A stretch of DNA of 64,000 nucleotides from Ignavibacteria bacterium. GTDB taxonomy: Bacteria > Bacteroidota > Ignavibacteria > Kapaibacteriales > UBA4661. Positions 61,763 through 64,000 of this stretch are shown here, in pieces. How positions within the stretch are numbered: position 1 is the stretch's first letter; every line of letters starts with the position of its first letter. The stretch lies in NCBI GenBank assembly GCA_013298775.1, contig JAAFIV010000012.1:1-64000 (forward strand), written 5' to 3'. Below the pieces are notes generated by a model, which was not told the DNA's origin, searched no databases, and saw only the letters and a program-made list of their open reading frames with translations. The position numbers were made by a program, and so were the translations under genes.

Positions 61763-64000
61763 TTATCCGTGATGACCACCCGCGTGTGCTTCTTCTTTCT
61801 TGCCTTCAGCGTTGCGCACTTTTGCAAGATACGTGATTTGCGGACGGACGTTCAATTCTTCCAAAACGAGGAAGCCGCGCTCGCTTGTGCGTGATTTCGA
61901 GACCATGCTTGCTGCGTCGTTGGTGTTGCCAAAAACGATAGCATTTGCTGGGCAAGCCTGTTGGCACGCGGTTTGGAGGCTGCCGTCTTTGATGTAGAGT
62001 TCGCCTGCGTCTTTGGTTTTCTGACGCGCTTCGGTGATGCGATGTGTACAGAAGGAGCATTTCTCCATCACGCCACGCATACGCACGGTTACATCAGGGT
62101 TGTGGACGAATTCTATTGGAGAACGGTCTTTTTTGTGCCAGTTGAGCCAGTTGAAACGACGCACTTTGTACGGGCAGTTGTTTGCGCAATACTTCGTGCC
62201 AACGCAACGGTTGTAGGTCATTTCGTTCAAGCCTTCGGGGCTGTGCGTTGTCGCCGCAACAGGGCATACATTCTCGCACGGCGCGTTTTCGCAATGCTGA
62301 CACAACATCGGCTGCATCGTAACTTCAGGGTTGTTTTCCATATCCGAACCGCCGTAGTAGCGGTCAATGCGAATCCAGTGCATATCGCGGGCATTTGCGG
62401 TGTGTTCTTTGCCGACAACCGCAATGTTGTTTTCCGCCTGACACGCCGTAATACACGCGCCGCAACCGACGCACGCCGACATATCAATCGTCATGCCCCA
62501 GCGATGACCATTGTACTGGAAGCTCTTCATAATGCTCTTTGGCAATTCGCTGTTTTTCTCAGTTTCTTTGCCTGGAACTTCTTCTTTATGAAGGAGATGC
62601 TCGCTTTTTGATTTCACTTTGTCAAACGTGGTATCAAGCGCGAGTTTGCGACCAATGAGGTCGGAGTAACGTTGCGTCGAAGCAATTTTGTATTTCTTGC
62701 CCGTAAGCTCGACCGTTACTGCCACGTAGCCGTTGGACTGCTCTGCGCCCATGAGCGCGTAGGCATTCGCGCCAACGTTATCGGCAACTTGCCCAACGTT
62801 TGTGCGTCCCCAGCCTGTTGTTGTCGCAATTACGCCATCTGCCATGCCGTATTGTACCCATGCCGGAAGCTCCACAACGCCATTCGCGCTTTTTACGCGG
62901 ATAAGTTCGGTTGGGTAGTGTTCGGAATTGAGTTGCTTTGCGCGTTCAGCACCGAAGAGCTTTTCAGCCGTTTTCGGACTCATAAGCGCGAGGTTGTCCC
63001 ATGTTGTTTTGGTAACAGGGTCGGAGAGTTCCATGAACCAGCTTGTATTCGAGACGCTGCCGTCGTAGTGCGCGTAGGATGGTGTTACAAGGCAGACCAA
63101 ATCTGCTTTTGCCACTTTTGCTTGCGCAATAAGCCCAGAAGCCGCACCAGCATTCACGTTTGCTGCTGGAGACGACGCTGCACCTGCTTTGGCAACACCA
63201 TCGCGGAGGACTTGCGCCCAGTACGCATCGAAGGTTGCGGGTTTTTCACCAGAAACGCTACCGTAGGAAGCAGTCCAGCGAGCGCGTAAATACTCGACAT
63301 ACGCGAATTTCTCACCCAAGCTCGCAAATGCGTCTGCTTTCACTGCTTTTGCCAATTTCATCAGCAAATCTTGCAATGAAAAACTGTTCGGGTTGAGCGG
63401 CGCAACAACGGGCTGCTGAATAGAGACAGAGCCGTCGAACGCCATTGCATCGCCCCACGATTCGAGATAATGTGCCGCCGGAACGTAGGCGGTACACATC
63501 ATGCTGGTTTCTTCTTGATAGAGCGAGAAAGCGTAGCGATGTTCAACTTTTTTCAAAAGTTCTTGTGTTTCCGCATCAGCAGAATACGCAGGATTAACGC
63601 CCGCAAACACAAGCGCACCAACTTTTCCGCCTTTTAATTCTTCGCGGAATGCTGCGATTGCTGCATTCTTGCTATTGCTCATCGGGATTTGATGCGCAGT
63701 GTCAATCGCTTTGCCCGCACCATACGCGCCAAGAGCTGCATTGATAGCGATACCGAGTGCGTGTGCGCCTGCTGGAAGATGGTCGCCAACGCTGACCACT
63801 GCTTTACCAGAAGCGGCTTTGAGTTCCGCAGCTACTTTTTCCGCATCCGCTTTTGCTTCAGCAGAGAGTCCTGCATCATCACCCGAAACGCCCGCGCCTA
63901 CACCTTTTGCAACGGCTGCAAGAAACGCTACAAGTTGGTCGGGAGCAACGCGAATACGCTTGTCCGCGTTCATGCCCGTCAGCGACATCATGCTTTCCGC
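61763..64000 (-). CDS. actB: Alternative Complex III subunit ActB (iron-sulfur subunit), 5' end cut by window
   Basis: About 745 residues of the C-terminal part are visible; the frame continues past the right edge. The first roughly 450 residues resemble a molybdopterin-oxidoreductase-type domain without cofactor ligands (the usual ActB condition). Cysteine-rich blocks follow: ACVGCGACITACQAENN, LCQHCENAPCENVCPVAAT, RCVGTKYCANNCPYKVRRFN, then KCSFCTHRITEARQ and TACQQACPANAIVFGNT. These hold three [4Fe-4S] and one [3Fe-4S] cluster in known complexes. The subunit carries electrons from quinol at ActC toward the heme subunits. It is the first act gene visible here; actA should lie just outside the window. 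Confidence 0.94.
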   Translation of the reverse strand, partial: AESMMSLTGMNADKRIRVAPDQLVAFLAAVAKGVGAGVSGDDAGLSAEAKADAEKVAAELKAASGKAVVSVGDHLPAGAHALGIAINAALGAYGAGKAIDTAHQIPMSNSKNAAIAAFREELKGGKVGALVFAGVNPAYSADAETQELLKKVEHRYAFSLYQEETSMMCTAYVPAAHYLESWGDAMAFDGSVSIQQPVVAPLNPNSFSLQDLLMKLAKAVKADAFASLGEKFAYVEYLRARWTASYGSVSGEKPATFDAYWAQVLRDGVAKAGAASSPAANVNAGAASGLIAQAKVAKADLVCLVTPSYAHYDGSVSNTSWFMELSDPVTKTTWDNLALMSPKTAEKLFGAERAKQLNSEHYPTELIRVKSANGVVELPAWVQYGMADGVIATTTGWGRTNVGQVADNVGANAYALMGAEQSNGYVAVTVELTGKKYKIASTQRYSDLIGRKLALDTTFDKVKSKSEHLLHKEEVPGKETEKNSELPKSIMKSFQYNGHRWGMTIDMSACVGCGACITACQAENNIAVVGKEHTANARDMHWIRIDRYYGGSDMENNPEVTMQPMLCQHCENAPCENVCPVAATTHSPEGLNEMTYNRCVGTKYCANNCPYKVRRFNWLNWHKKDRSPIEFVHNPDVTVRMRGVMEKCSFCTHRITEARQKTKDAGELYIKDGSLQTACQQACPANAIVFGNTNDAASMVSKSRTSERGFLVLEELNVRPQITYLAKVRNAEGKKEEAHAGGHHG

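Noticed and set aside
61058-61894. Plus-strand frame of 278 aa across the actB-actC junction
   Set aside because: It runs antisense through two act genes and a translated repeat (FFPHPNPLPEGEG), so it is not a gene.

Overview
The window reads as chromosomal DNA of a Gram-negative member of the Bacteroidota/Chlorobiota (FCB) superphylum. The evidence is an Alternative Complex III gene run (actB-F), a SusC/SusD pair, secreted proteins with C-terminal type IX secretion (T9SS) sorting domains, and a Bacteroidetes-type promoter (TTTG-N19-TATCTTTG) upstream of plsC. Base composition is near 50% GC. I cannot fix the genus; a Kapabacteria/Chlorobiota-like lineage fits but is inferred. No rRNA, tRNA, CRISPR array, transposase or prophage gene was recognised.

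Layout. 0.2-4.6 kb: an orphan CHASE3-HAMP-PAS-like sensor and an HlyD/TolC export pair without its inner-membrane pump. 4.8-7.5 kb: a DUF2127 membrane protein and an ECF sigma / one-TM anti-sigma-like / Spy-like envelope-stress cluster. 7.6-14.5 kb (minus): DUF4397-like surface protein coupled to a MoxR ATPase, an orphan antitoxin-like gene, a GT2 glycosyltransferase with a polytopic partner, and DUF420. 14.7-18.4 kb (minus): amino-acid permease, porin, MiaE. 18.5-27.1 kb: one giant (2873 aa) T9SS-secreted protein. 27.7-34.5 kb: PlsC, PdxH, a TPR periplasmic protein and a YbdK-like ligase. 35.0-41.4 kb (plus): an unrecognised 942-aa one-TM protein followed by a 1116-aa membrane pseudokinase with a C-terminal WD40 segment. 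41.6-47.9 kb: M20 amidohydrolase, VWA protein, penicillin acylase, YciO. 48.0-49.2 kb: two toxin-antitoxin modules in tandem. 49.3-55.0 kb (minus): SusC, SusD and a T9SS protein. 55.8-57.2 kb: a GT-C type glycosyltransferase. 57.4-64.0 kb (minus): actB (cut by the window edge), actC, actD, actE, actF, the quinol:electron-acceptor oxidoreductase of the respiratory chain.

The intergenic space is unusually rich in structured repeats. At least five palindromic families (called A-E here) recur, several with terminal inverted repeats, and they sit inside apparent operons (hlyD/tolC, the ECF cluster, actB/actC). One C element is split by a segment carrying a D element. Two unrelated genes (plsC and the permease) end in short tandem repeats that carry the stop codon in frame in every copy.

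The best candidates for something undescribed are the pseudokinase/942-aa pair, the tandem stop-codon cassettes, the palindromic repeat families, and the duplicated gene 3' end that flanks the RelE-type TA module.
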